A stretch of DNA of 64,000 nt from positions 1 to 64,000 of the forward strand of contig MAEX01000019.1 of assembly GCA_002013415.1 (NCBI GenBank), read 5' to 3'. The stretch is from Mycobacterium sp. D16Q14 (GTDB lineage: Bacteria > Actinomycetota > Actinomycetes > Mycobacteriales > Mycobacteriaceae). Within the stretch, counting starts at the first letter, position 1; each line of letters begins with the position of its first letter. Positions 18,050-26,652 of the stretch are shown one piece after another. Below the pieces are notes generated by a model that was not told where the DNA came from, did not search any database, and was given only the letters and a program-made list of their open reading frames with translations. Made by a program: the position numbers and the translations under genes.

Positions 18050-19057
18050 CTAGAACAGCGTCATCTCCGCGGCGGGCGCCAATTTTGTTGGCCTCGATGG
18101 GGTTTCCTCACGATGCGAAGCTAGCCCGTACTTGCCCACCAGAGGCCCTACGCGCTCCCTCAACCAGGCCCGATACTCGGCGGGCACATAGGCGCCCTTG
18201 CGATACAGCTCCCGGTATCGACCGACGAGCTCGGGATGCGACTGGGATACCCAGGACATGAACCAGCCACGTGTCGTCCCGCGCAAATGCAACGGAAAAA
18301 CCGTCACGCCTGCCGCACCTGCCTGCGCGATCCGGCCCAACAGGTCATCGAGATGCTCCACTGTGTCGGTCAGGAAGGGAAGCACCGGCGCCACCATCAC
18401 ATGCGGTTCAAAACCGGCCTCGCGCGCCGCGGTGATCAACGACAGTCTCGCCTGCGGCGAAGGCACCCCCGCTTCAACCTCGCGCTGTAACGCCTCATCC
18501 CCGATGGCCAGCGAGATGCCCACGCTCACCGACACCTGCCGGGCCGCCTCGGCGAGCAGCGGTAAATCCCTGCGCAGCAGGGTTCCTTTGGTGAGGATCG
18601 ATATCGGAGTGCCGGAATCGGCCAGCGCCGCAATGACTCCCGGCATCAGCTGATAGCGCCCCTCGGCCCGTTGATAGGGATCGGTGTTGGTGCCGAGTGC
18701 GACCGTCTCCCGGTTCCACGACTTGCGACCCAGTTCTTTCCTGAGCACCGGGACCAGATTGGTTTTCACCACGATCTGGTTGTCGAAATCTGCACCGCTG
18801 TCGAACTCCAGATATTCATGGGTGGGGCGCGCGAAACAATAGCGGCAGGCATGTGCGCAGCCGCGAAATGCGTTGACGGTAAACCGGAACGGCAACATGG
18901 ACACCGCCGGAACCTTGTTGAGCGCCGACTTGCACAGCACTTCGTGAAAAGTGATGCCCGCGAATTCGGGGGTGCGCACACTGCGCACCAGACCGATCCG
19001 CTCCAAACCCGGAAGCGCGCCGTCGTCGGCGTCCAGCGCCTGACCGTCCCACCGCAT
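18050..19057 (-). CDS. Radical SAM protein, Rv2578c-like (SplB-related family)
   Basis: 335 residues. The cluster-binding motif is C67-x3-C71-x2-C74 (RGCAHACRYCF), followed by the partial TIM barrel (GTNTDPYQRAEG, ISILTKGTLLRRDLPLL, VSVGISLAIG). Proteins of this type are annotated near spore photoproduct lyase and act on unknown substrates. A nearly perfect LexA box sits 9 bp upstream of the ATG, and the M. tuberculosis homologue Rv2578c is known as a DNA-damage-induced LexA-regulon gene. A role in repair or nucleic-acid modification is thus likely, but unproven. It is divergent from the VOC gene. Confidence 0.9.
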   Translation of the reverse strand: MRWDGQALDADDGALPGLERIGLVRSVRTPEFAGITFHEVLCKSALNKVPAVSMLPFRFTVNAFRGCAHACRYCFARPTHEYLEFDSGADFDNQIVVKTNLVPVLRKELGRKSWNRETVALGTNTDPYQRAEGRYQLMPGVIAALADSGTPISILTKGTLLRRDLPLLAEAARQVSVSVGISLAIGDEALQREVEAGVPSPQARLSLITAAREAGFEPHVMVAPVLPFLTDTVEHLDDLLGRIAQAGAAGVTVFPLHLRGTTRGWFMSWVSQSHPELVGRYRELYRKGAYVPAEYRAWLRERVGPLVGKYGLASHREETPSRPTKLAPAAEMTLF

Positions 19058-19065
19058 AACCCTAT

Positions 19066-19081
19066 GCGAACATATGTTCGA
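19066..19081 (-). promoter_or_regulatory. SOS box (LexA operator)
   Basis: Read on the minus strand the site is TCGAACATATGTTCGC, 15 of 16 positions of the mycobacterial LexA consensus TCGAAC-N4-GTTCGA. It ends 9 bp before the ATG of the radical SAM gene and also lies in the region shared with the divergent VOC gene. Confidence 0.88.
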
Positions 19082-19135
19082 TCACCTGTCAATCCACTCC
19101 ACCAAGTGTCGGAGCGCGAATCTAGGCTTGGCCCC

Positions 19136-19567
19136 ATGAAGCAGCAGCTGCACTTTGTCACTGTCGCCGCAACGGATCTGGATGCCACTCGGCGCTTCTA
19201 TGGAGCACTGGGCTGGACACCACTGCTGGATGTCGAGGGCGAGATCGTCTTCTACCAGAGCGCACCGGGACAGCTGCTGGGCTTCTTCCTCGCCGATAAG
19301 TTCACCGAGGATCTCTCCGCCCCCGGTGATCATTCACGGGTTTCCGGGATCACCCTGGCCCACAACGTCGATTCCGCAGAGGACGTGGCCGAGCTGTCCG
19401 GCACCATGGCTCTGTCAGGAGGCACCGTTCTCAAACCTCCACAACCCGGCCAGTTCGGTGGGGTCTTCCACGCCCACGTCCAGGACCCCAACGGGTTGAT
19501 CTGGGAAATCGCCCACAACCCCGGTTGGCGGATCAATTCCGATGGCACCGTCCACCTCGGGGACTGA
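19136..19567 (+). CDS. VOC (glyoxalase/bleomycin-resistance fold) protein
   Basis: 143 residues with two beta-alpha-beta-beta-beta modules: the first starts LHFVTVAATDLDATRRFYGALGW, the second GITLAHNVDSAEDVAEL and ends HAHVQDPNGLIWEIAHN, whose C-terminal E is the usual metal ligand in this superfamily. Such proteins are dioxygenases, isomerases or drug-binding proteins; nothing identifies the substrate here. It is divergent from the radical SAM gene, so the LexA box at 19066 may also influence it. Confidence 0.85.
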   Translation: MKQQLHFVTVAATDLDATRRFYGALGWTPLLDVEGEIVFYQSAPGQLLGFFLADKFTEDLSAPGDHSRVSGITLAHNVDSAEDVAELSGTMALSGGTVLKPPQPGQFGGVFHAHVQDPNGLIWEIAHNPGWRINSDGTVHLGD

Positions 19568-19609
19568 TACCGGCGTGTGTCCGCCTGACCGGCCTGATTG
19601 ACTGACCGC

Positions 19610-19960
19610 GTGACGAATACCGCGACCGAACTCCTGTTCTCCTACGGCACCTTGCAGCAGGCCGACGTGCAGCGCGCCACCTTCGGGCAGGAACTTGATG
19701 GTCATACCGACGCCATCGTGGGCTTCGATCTGGACTACGTGATCATCACCGACCCGCATGTCATCGCGACCAGTGGCAGCGACCGTCACCCCATCCTTCG
19801 CCCGTCAGGCGACCCCTCAGCCGAGGTCCCCGGCACGGTCTTCTCGATCACGCCCGAGCAGCTTGCGGCCGCCGACGAGTACGAAGTGGATGATTATCAA
19901 CGCATTTCGGTGCCACTGCGCTCGGGCGCGACGGCCTGGGTGTACGTGTTCGCCGGCTAG
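19610..19960 (+). CDS. Gamma-glutamylcyclotransferase/AIG2-like protein
   Basis: About 116 residues from the GTG at 19610; a TTG at 19598 in the same frame is possible. The fold marker is LLFSYGTLQQADVQRATFG near the N-terminus (the YGTL loop that holds the substrate gamma-glutamyl or amide group), followed by PGTVFSITPEQLAAADEYEVDDYQRISV with the conserved D/E-containing helix and a terminal WVYVFAG strand. Relatives cyclise gamma-glutamyl amines; the substrate is not evident. Confidence 0.85.
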   Translation: MTNTATELLFSYGTLQQADVQRATFGQELDGHTDAIVGFDLDYVIITDPHVIATSGSDRHPILRPSGDPSAEVPGTVFSITPEQLAAADEYEVDDYQRISVPLRSGATAWVYVFAG

Positions 19961-19964
19961 CAGG

Positions 19965-20387
19965 TCACCACTTGCGCAGAGAACAGGTGACGGCGGTCTC
20001 GCCATCGGCCTGAGTGGCGAGGGCACCATCCACGTACACCTCACAGTGGAAGACGGGGGCACCGGTGACGGCCTTGGCCGCCGCGCTCGCACTCACGTAC
20101 GCCCACTGCGTCGGATCGTTCAGCGTTGTCTCGACGACGAACGGAGCATCGGGGGCGATACGGGTCGAGTTGCGCACCAAATACTTGCTCGATTCCGAGT
20201 CGTATGCCGAGGCGCTCGGCGGCTCATTCTGCAGCACGAGGGTCTGCGAGAGGAAGTCACGGTCGGAGCTGATCACGTACTTCACCTGGTGCGGTGCCGC
20301 CTCCGCGACAGGAGTCAGCGCCATCGTCAGCGTTGCGGCACTGGCCGTGGCGAGCAGAGCTGCTGTGATACGTCCCATACGTGTCAT
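19965..20387 (-). CDS. Small secreted protein, translationally coupled to hisS
   Basis: 140 residues with a clear signal peptide: MTRMGR, a hydrophobic core of about 18 residues and an AEA-A cleavage site near residue 30. The mature part is about 110 residues; two cysteines (in HCEVYV and TCSLRKW near the end) could form one disulphide, somewhat as in the C-terminal domain of MmpS-type proteins. Its ATG overlaps the hisS stop by 4 bp, so translation is probably coupled to hisS, although a link to tRNA charging is not evident. No known family is assigned. Confidence 0.75.
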   Translation of the reverse strand: MTRMGRITAALLATASAATLTMALTPVAEAAPHQVKYVISSDRDFLSQTLVLQNEPPSASAYDSESSKYLVRNSTRIAPDAPFVVETTLNDPTQWAYVSASAAAKAVTGAPVFHCEVYVDGALATQADGETAVTCSLRKW

Positions 20388-21673
20388 ATCCGCGATGCTA
20401 GCCGCGCCGTTACTTCATCGACAATCGAACCAATCGGCACGGGCTGCTGAGCGCCGTCCGCCAGTGTCTTGAGCTCGATGTTTCCCTCACCGATTTCCCT
20501 ATCCCCGGCAACCAGCGCAATCGAAGCTCCCGAGCGGTCCGCGCCACGCATCGCACCCTTGAGTCCGCGGTCGCCGTAGGCGATATCGGTACGAATTCCC
20601 GCGCTCCGCAGCTGCGCCGCCACCGTCACGAGCACCGATTTCGCGTCCTGTCCCAGGGGCACACAGAAGACTTCGCAGCGCCCGCTGTCCCCCACCGTGA
20701 CACCCTCGGCCTTCAGCGCCAGCAGGGTTCTGTCCACGCCGAGCCCAAACCCGATACCCGACAACGATTGTCCACCGAGCTGCGCCATCAGTCCGTCATA
20801 GCGCCCACCGCCGCCAATCCCGGATTGCGCGCCGAGGCCGTCATGCACAAACTCGAATGTGGTCTTGGTGTAGTAGTCAAGGCCACGCACCAGCCTGGGG
20901 TTCACCACGTACTGCACGCCCAGCGCGTCCAGATGGTTCAGCACCTGATCGAAATGCGCCTTGGACTCCTCGGAGAGATGGTCGAGCATGAGCGGCGCAT
21001 CGGCTGTCATCTCCCGCACTTCGGGCCGCTTGTCATCGAGCACCCGAATCGGGTTGATATGAGCCCGTTCTTGCGTTGCCTCGTCCAGGTCCAACCCGAA
21101 GAGAAATTCCTGCAACAACTCTCGATACTGCGGGCGACAGGAGGCGTCGCCCAGCGAGCTGATCTCCAGCCGGAAGCCGCTCAAGCCCAGGGAGCGGTAC
21201 CCGGCATCTGCGATCGCGATCACCTCCGCATCCAGCGCCGGATCATCGACGCCGATGGCTTCCACACCCACCTGCTGCAGCTGGCGATAGCGGCCGGCCT
21301 GCGGACGCTCATACCGGAAGAAGGGCCCGGCGTAACGAAGTTTCATCGGCAGTTGGCCACGATCCAGACCATGCTCGATAACCGCGCGCATCACCGACGC
21401 CGTGCCCTCGGGGCGCAACGTCACCGACCGATCGCCACGGTCGGCGAAGGTGTACATCTCCTTGCTGACCACATCGGTGGACTCGCCCACCCCGCGGGCG
21501 AACAGTCCGGTGTCCTCGAACACGGGCAGCTCGATATATCCGTATCCGGCGAGCCGCGCCTGTTCCAGCAGCCCGTCGCGAACGGCGAGGAACTGCGCCG
21601 AGTCCGGCGGCACATAATCCGGGATGCCCTTGGGGGCCCGGAAGGATGCGGTACCGGAAGTCTTCTCGCTCAC
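20384..21673 (-). CDS. hisS: Histidyl-tRNA synthetase
   Basis: 429 residues, GTG start overlapping the stop of the metallo-beta-lactamase-fold gene. Class II synthetase: motif 1 region after FRAPKGIPDYVPP, motif 2 RYAGPFFRYERPQAGRYRQL, histidine-specific LVRGLDYYTKTTFEF and motif 3 SGIGFGLGVDRTL, then the C-terminal anticodon-binding domain. It attaches histidine to tRNA-His. It sits in the conserved order glyoxalase II-like gene, hisS, and drives a coupled secreted protein gene at its 3' end. Confidence 0.97.
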   Translation of the reverse strand: MSEKTSGTASFRAPKGIPDYVPPDSAQFLAVRDGLLEQARLAGYGYIELPVFEDTGLFARGVGESTDVVSKEMYTFADRGDRSVTLRPEGTASVMRAVIEHGLDRGQLPMKLRYAGPFFRYERPQAGRYRQLQQVGVEAIGVDDPALDAEVIAIADAGYRSLGLSGFRLEISSLGDASCRPQYRELLQEFLFGLDLDEATQERAHINPIRVLDDKRPEVREMTADAPLMLDHLSEESKAHFDQVLNHLDALGVQYVVNPRLVRGLDYYTKTTFEFVHDGLGAQSGIGGGGRYDGLMAQLGGQSLSGIGFGLGVDRTLLALKAEGVTVGDSGRCEVFCVPLGQDAKSVLVTVAAQLRSAGIRTDIAYGDRGLKGAMRGADRSGASIALVAGDREIGEGNIELKTLADGAQQPVPIGSIVDEVTARLASRI

Positions 21674-22341
21674 TGGATTCCCTCGAGGAACGGGTTGGCA
21701 CGTCGCTCATCGCCGATGCTTGTGGCATTGCCGTGACCCGGCAGCACCACCGTCGAATCGTCTCGGGTGAGCAGCTTGGCGGCGATCGAATCGAGCAGCT
21801 GTTGGTGGTTGCCGCCGGGCAGATCGGTGCGCCCGATCGACATCTGGAAGAGCGTGTCGCCGCTGAACACCACGTCGATGGGCCCATTGTCGCTGTCAAC
21901 CTCGATGCCGAACACGACAGAACCACGGGTGTGCCCCGGCGTGTGGTCGACGGTGAGTGTGATCCCGGCGAGCTCCAGCTTGTCGCCGTCACCGATCTCT
22001 ACGAGCTCCTTGGGCTCGGTGAATTCCATGCCCTGGATGAACTGGGCCAGACCCGGCCCGATCCCGGCGAGCGGATCGGCGAGCATCACGCGGTCATCGG
22101 GGTGGATGTACACCGGGATCCCGTATTCATCGGCGAGCGGCTGCGCCGTCCAGGTGTGGTCCAGATGCCCGTGGGTGAGCAACACCGCCGCGGGGGTGAG
22201 GTCGCGTTCGGCGAGGATCTCCTTGACGCCGGAGGTCGCCTCCTGTCCGGGGTCGACGATGACGGCGGGGCCGCCCTCGTGGGGCGCCACGATGTAGCAG
22301 TTCGTGGCGAACATGCCCGCGGGAAAACCGGTGATCAGCAC
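21670..22341 (-). CDS. Metallo-beta-lactamase-fold hydrolase, glyoxalase II-like (Rv2581c-like)
   Basis: 223 residues, GTG start. The zinc motif THGHLDH and downstream ligands in HTPGHTRGS, SGDTLF and LPGHG complete the glyoxalase II pattern for two metals. The length is close to short hydroxyacylglutathione hydrolase-like proteins; mycobacteria lack glutathione, so a mycothiol or other thioester is the more likely substrate (inference). It is directly coupled to hisS. Confidence 0.9.
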   Translation of the reverse strand: MLITGFPAGMFATNCYIVAPHEGGPAVIVDPGQEATSGVKEILAERDLTPAAVLLTHGHLDHTWTAQPLADEYGIPVYIHPDDRVMLADPLAGIGPGLAQFIQGMEFTEPKELVEIGDGDKLELAGITLTVDHTPGHTRGSVVFGIEVDSDNGPIDVVFSGDTLFQMSIGRTDLPGGNHQQLLDSIAAKLLTRDDSTVVLPGHGNATSIGDERRANPFLEGIQ

Positions 22342-22444
22342 CCGACCAGCTTAGGCGGCGGGTCCTGCACCATCTCTCAGGTGTGGCTGGCACACTCTCT
22401 GGCGACCTAGATTCTTCAATGGACGCCCCTAGGAGGAGAACCCG

Positions 22445-23368
22445 GTGCCGACCAACGAGCAGCGACGTCAGACGGCCAAGCGCAAGCTGGAGCGACAGCT
22501 GGAGAACCGTGCTGAGCGCGCCCGTAAGCAGCGGATCTGGGCGATCAGCGGCGTCGCGGTCGTCGCCGTCGTCGTCGCGGTGGCCATCACCGCATGGCTC
22601 GCCATCAGCAAGAGCAACAAGACCGATGCGGCACTGGACACCACCGCCACCACCCCGGTCTCCACGGTCGACGTGCCGCCGACCTCCTCGTTGCCCACGC
22701 CGGACGAGCCACCCGTCACCGGCCCGGCCCTTCCGAAATTCGTGCCGTCCGCTGAGGTCGGTGCTAATTGTCAGTACCGGCCCGCGGGCGCACCCGCCAA
22801 GACCATCGACAAGCAGATGCCGCGCTCCGGGAAAATCCCGACCGATCCGGCGACGCTCACCGCCAGCGTGAAGACCAGCCAGGGCAACATCGGCCTGGTG
22901 CTGGACAACGCCAAGGCACCGTGCACGGTGAACAGCTTCGCCAGCCTGGCGCAGGGCGGATATTTCGATGACACCATCTGCCACCGGATCACGACTGGCG
23001 GCCTGTCGGTCCTGCAGTGCGGAGATCCGAAGGGCACCGGTTCCGGCGGTCCAGGATACGAATTCGACAACGAGTACCCGACGACCGCGTACAAGCCCGG
23101 CGATCCAGCGGCGCAGCAAGCCGTCATCTATCCCGCCGGCACGTTGGCGATGGCCAACGCGGGCCCCGGGACCAACGGCAGCCAGTTCTTCATGGTCTAC
23201 AAGGATTCGCAGCTGCCGCCCCAGTACACGGTGTTCGGCACCATCGACAAGACCGGTATGGACACCCTCGCCAAGATCGCCAAGAACGGCATCAAGGCGG
23301 GAGCACGTGGCGCGGGTGATGGCGCACCCGCGCAAGAAGTCAAGATCATCGACCTGCAGCTCGACTGA
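22445..23368 (+). CDS. ppiB: Cyclophilin-type peptidyl-prolyl isomerase, membrane anchored
   Basis: 307 residues, GTG start with an AGGAGGAG ribosome binding site. A charged N-terminal helix (residues 5-35, rich in Arg/Lys/Glu) is followed by one membrane helix (about 36-58), a Pro/Thr-rich linker, and the cyclophilin domain from about 145 (KTSQGNIGLVLDN, FDDTICHRI, GTNGSQFFMVYKD). The catalytic Arg of the usual FHR motif is kept as CHRI. It is predicted to catalyse proline isomerisation of exported proteins outside the membrane. The beta-lactamase gene begins one base after its stop. Confidence 0.92.
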   Translation: MPTNEQRRQTAKRKLERQLENRAERARKQRIWAISGVAVVAVVVAVAITAWLAISKSNKTDAALDTTATTPVSTVDVPPTSSLPTPDEPPVTGPALPKFVPSAEVGANCQYRPAGAPAKTIDKQMPRSGKIPTDPATLTASVKTSQGNIGLVLDNAKAPCTVNSFASLAQGGYFDDTICHRITTGGLSVLQCGDPKGTGSGGPGYEFDNEYPTTAYKPGDPAAQQAVIYPAGTLAMANAGPGTNGSQFFMVYKDSQLPPQYTVFGTIDKTGMDTLAKIAKNGIKAGARGAGDGAPAQEVKIIDLQLD

Positions 23369-23369
23369 C

Positions 23370-24239
23370 ATGATTTCGCGTCGTGCTCTGTTGCTCGGTG
23401 GGCTGACGGCGGTCGGCGTGGCCGCCGTGGGTTGTTCACGCGGCGGCGACAGCCAACCCTCGCCGACCGAACTCGCCTCCCTGGAAAAGGATTTCGGGGG
23501 CCGTATCGGTGTGTACGCCCTGGACACCGGATCGGGTGCCACACTGGGCCACCGGCCAAATGAACGCTTCCTCATGTGCTCCACGGTGAAGACCTTCATC
23601 GTCTCGGCAATCCTGCACCGGCGCCTGAGTGAACCGGGGCTGCTGGACAAGCGGATTCAATACACGCAGTCCGACGTCCTGGAGTGGGCCCCGATTGCGT
23701 CCCAGCATGTAGCCGAGGGCATGACCGTCTCACAGCTGTGCGATGCGACGATCCGCTATAGCGACAACACCGGCGCCAACCTGTTGATCACTCAGCTCGG
23801 CGGTCCGAAACAGACGGAGAAGTACGTTCGGAGCCTGGGCGACAATGTCTCTCGCATGGATCGCACCGAAGAAGAGCTGAATATCCCCGACGGCGATTTG
23901 GACACCTCGACCCCACTACAGCTGGTGACCAATCTGCGCAGGCTGGTCCTCGACGAAGGTCTGGATCCCCAGGGGCGCGATCTGCTCACTGACTGGTTGA
24001 AGCGAAACACCACCGGCGACCAGTCCGTTCGCGCGGGAGTCCCGGCCGGCTGGGCAGTGGCCGACAAGACCGGCGGCGGGTTCAAGAGCGAAACCAATGA
24101 CATCGCGGTGATCTGGCCGCCCGGGCGCGCACCCATCGTGGTGGCGGTGCTCACCGTCCCCGACGACCCGAAGTCCACCAAGAGCAAGCCGACCATCGCC
24201 GCAGCCACCCGGATCGCACTCAAGGCATTCAACGCCTAG
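23370..24239 (+). CDS. bla: Class A beta-lactamase, BlaMab type, Tat lipoprotein
   Basis: 289 residues. The N-terminus has a twin-arginine motif (ISRRALLLGG) and a lipobox with Cys22 (AAVGC), so it is probably folded before Tat export and lipid anchored. Active-site motifs: S71-T-V-K74 (Ambler 70-73), S131-D-N133 (130-132), E167-x-x-L-N171 (166-170) and K233-T-G235. Asn at position 132 distinguishes BlaMab-type enzymes from BlaC, which has Gly and is poorly inhibited by some inhibitors for that reason. Val replaces the common Phe in STFK. It hydrolyses penams, cephalosporins and, in M. abscessus, carbapenems slowly. It lies one base after ppiB. Confidence 0.95.
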   Translation: MISRRALLLGGLTAVGVAAVGCSRGGDSQPSPTELASLEKDFGGRIGVYALDTGSGATLGHRPNERFLMCSTVKTFIVSAILHRRLSEPGLLDKRIQYTQSDVLEWAPIASQHVAEGMTVSQLCDATIRYSDNTGANLLITQLGGPKQTEKYVRSLGDNVSRMDRTEEELNIPDGDLDTSTPLQLVTNLRRLVLDEGLDPQGRDLLTDWLKRNTTGDQSVRAGVPAGWAVADKTGGGFKSETNDIAVIWPPGRAPIVVAVLTVPDDPKSTKSKPTIAAATRIALKAFNA

Positions 24240-24256
24240 TCGCCCGGCGGAGCGGA

Positions 24257-26623
24257 TCAGGCGGCGCTGGTTACCCGGTAGACGTCGTAGACGCCCTCGA
24301 CGTTGCGCACCACGTTGAGAACGTGTCCCAGATGCTTCGGATCGCCCATCTCAAAGGTGAAGCGGCTGATGGCTACTCGATCGTTCGACGTGGTCACCGA
24401 GGCCGACAGAATGTTCACTCGCTCATCGGCCAGGGCACGGGTCACATCGGAGAGCAGCCGGTGCCGGTCCAGCGCCTCGACCTGGATGGCGACCAGGAAA
24501 ACCGAGGACGCCGACGGCGCCCAATGCACTTCGATGATCCGTTCCGATTGCTGCTGAAGGGATTCGGCGTTGGTGCAGTCGGTGCGGTGCACGCTCACTC
24601 CCCCGCCACGTGTGACGAACCCGAGGATCTGATCCCCCGGCACCGGCGTACAACATTTCGCAAGCTTGGTCAGCACACCCGGCGCCCCCGGCACCGCCAC
24701 GCCGACATCATCGGAGCGTCGCTGCCGGATGGGCATCGTCGACGGGGTGGAGCGTTCGGCCAGTTCTTCCTCAGCGCTGTCCACACCACCGAGCTGGGCA
24801 ACCAGCCGCTGCACCACGTGCCGTGCCGAGACGTGCCCCTCGCCCACCGCGGTATACAGCTGTGACGTGTCCTGGTAGCGCAGCTCGCGGGCCAGTGAGG
24901 CCATACCCTCGCCGTTGACCAACCGCTGCAACGGAAGCCCACCGCGGCGCACCTCGCGCGCGATGGCGTCTTTACCGGCTTCGAGTGCCTCCTCGCGGCG
25001 CTCCTTGGCGAACCACTGCCGGATCTTCGCCTTCGCACGCGGGGACACGACAAAGGTCTGCCAGTCGCGCGAGGGACCCGCGGTGGCGGCCTTGGAGGTG
25101 AAAACCTCGACCACTTCTCCGTTTTCGAGCTTGCGCTCCAGCGCAACCAACCGGCCGTTGACGCGTGCGCCGATGCACCGGTGACCTACCTCGGTGTGCA
25201 CGGCGTACGCGAAGTCGACCGGAGTAGACCCCGCGGGCAAGGTGATGACATCGCCCTTGGGTGTGAAGACGAAGATCTCTTGCACCGCCAGGTCATAGCG
25301 CAGCGACTCCAGGAACTCTCCGGGGTCGGCGGCCTCACGCTGCCAGTCGAGCAGCTGGCGCATCCACGCCATATCGTCGATTTCGGCGGCGGCATGGTTG
25401 GGCGGAACACCATTGCGGCCCTTAGCTTCCTTGTACCGCCAGTGTGCGGCAATACCGTACTCGGCAGTGCGATGCATGTCGCGGGTGCGAATCTGCACCT
25501 CCAGCGGCTTGCCCTCGGGACCGACCACGGTGGTATGCAAGGACTGATAGACACCGAACCGCGGTTGGGCGATGTAGTCCTTGAATCGGCCGGCCATCGG
25601 CTGCCAGAGCGAGTGCACTACGCCCACAGCGGCGTAACAGTCACGAATCTCGTCACACAGGATCCGGACGCCCACCAGATCGTGGATGTCGTCGAAGTCG
25701 CGGCCCTTGACGATCATCTTCTGATAGATCGACCAGTAGTGCTTGGGGCGACCCTCGACAGTGGCACCGATACGCGAACCGTTCAGCGTGGCAACAATTT
25801 CCGCGCGCACCTTGGCCAGGTAGGTATCGCGTGACGGCGCCCGGTCGGCGACCAAACGCACGATCTCCTCGTACTTTTTGGGGTGCAGGATCGCGAAAGA
25901 CAGGTCTTCGAGCTCCCACTTGACCGTGGCCATACCCAGACGGTGCGCCAGTGGCGCAATCACTTCGAGCGTCTCGCGGGCCTTACGCGCCTGCTTCTCC
26001 GGTGGCAGGAATCGCATGGTGCGCATGTTGTGCAACCGGTCGGCGACCTTGATCACCAGCACGCGAGGGTCGCGCGCCATAGCGATGATCATCTTGCGGA
26101 TGGTTTCGCCCTCGGCGGCGTTGCCCAACACCACCTTGTCGAGCTTTGTCACGCCGTCAACAAGGTGGGCCACCTCGGTACCGAATTCGGTGGTCAGCTG
26201 TTCCAGGCTGTACCCGGTGTCCTCGACCGTGTCGTGCAGAATCGCGGCCACCAGAGTGGTGGTGTCCATGCCGAGCTCGGCCAGAATGTTCGCCACGGCG
26301 ATCGGATGAGTGATGTACGGATCACCCGACTTGCGAAACTGCTCGGCATGCCGACTCTCGGCTACCTCGTAGGCGCGCTGCAGCACCACCCGGTCGGCCT
26401 TGGGGTAGAACTCGCGATGGACGGCCATCAGCGGCTCGAGCACGGGGCTAACGGCGCCGCGCTGGGCGGTCATTCGGCGGGCCAGCCGGGCCCGCACCCG
26501 GCGCGACGCACTCATGGTGCCGCTGATCCGCAGGGAGTCCGAGCTCGGTGCCGTCGGATCGCTCACGGCAGGCAGGGATTCGACCGCGACCAGATTCTCG
26601 CTCGGTACCTGCTCGTCAGCCAC
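24257..26623 (-). CDS. relA: Bifunctional (p)ppGpp synthetase/hydrolase
   Basis: 788 residues, GTG start behind AGGAGGTGA. Domains in order: HD hydrolase (about 90-200, SRHAEQFRKSGDPYITHP, AAILHDTVED, VADRLHNMRT), synthetase (about 255-400, GRPKHYWSIYQKM, DLVGVRIL, EVQIRTRDMH), TGS (about 445-510, ITLPAGSTPVDFAYAVHTEVG) and the C-terminal regulatory part with a zinc-finger-like CCTPVPGDQILGFVTRG...HRTDC region and ACT domain. It makes and degrades the alarmone of the stringent response. HD and synthetase residues look intact. It is upstream of no other gene on its strand until bla, which is convergent. Confidence 0.97.
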   Translation of the reverse strand: MADEQVPSENLVAVESLPAVSDPTAPSSDSLRISGTMSASRRVRARLARRMTAQRGAVSPVLEPLMAVHREFYPKADRVVLQRAYEVAESRHAEQFRKSGDPYITHPIAVANILAELGMDTTTLVAAILHDTVEDTGYSLEQLTTEFGTEVAHLVDGVTKLDKVVLGNAAEGETIRKMIIAMARDPRVLVIKVADRLHNMRTMRFLPPEKQARKARETLEVIAPLAHRLGMATVKWELEDLSFAILHPKKYEEIVRLVADRAPSRDTYLAKVRAEIVATLNGSRIGATVEGRPKHYWSIYQKMIVKGRDFDDIHDLVGVRILCDEIRDCYAAVGVVHSLWQPMAGRFKDYIAQPRFGVYQSLHTTVVGPEGKPLEVQIRTRDMHRTAEYGIAAHWRYKEAKGRNGVPPNHAAAEIDDMAWMRQLLDWQREAADPGEFLESLRYDLAVQEIFVFTPKGDVITLPAGSTPVDFAYAVHTEVGHRCIGARVNGRLVALERKLENGEVVEVFTSKAATAGPSRDWQTFVVSPRAKAKIRQWFAKERREEALEAGKDAIAREVRRGGLPLQRLVNGEGMASLARELRYQDTSQLYTAVGEGHVSARHVVQRLVAQLGGVDSAEEELAERSTPSTMPIRQRRSDDVGVAVPGAPGVLTKLAKCCTPVPGDQILGFVTRGGGVSVHRTDCTNAESLQQQSERIIEVHWAPSASSVFLVAIQVEALDRHRLLSDVTRALADERVNILSASVTTSNDRVAISRFTFEMGDPKHLGHVLNVVRNVEGVYDVYRVTSAA

Positions 26624-26652
26624 GGTTCACCTCCTGCCGCCTAGATTATCCC

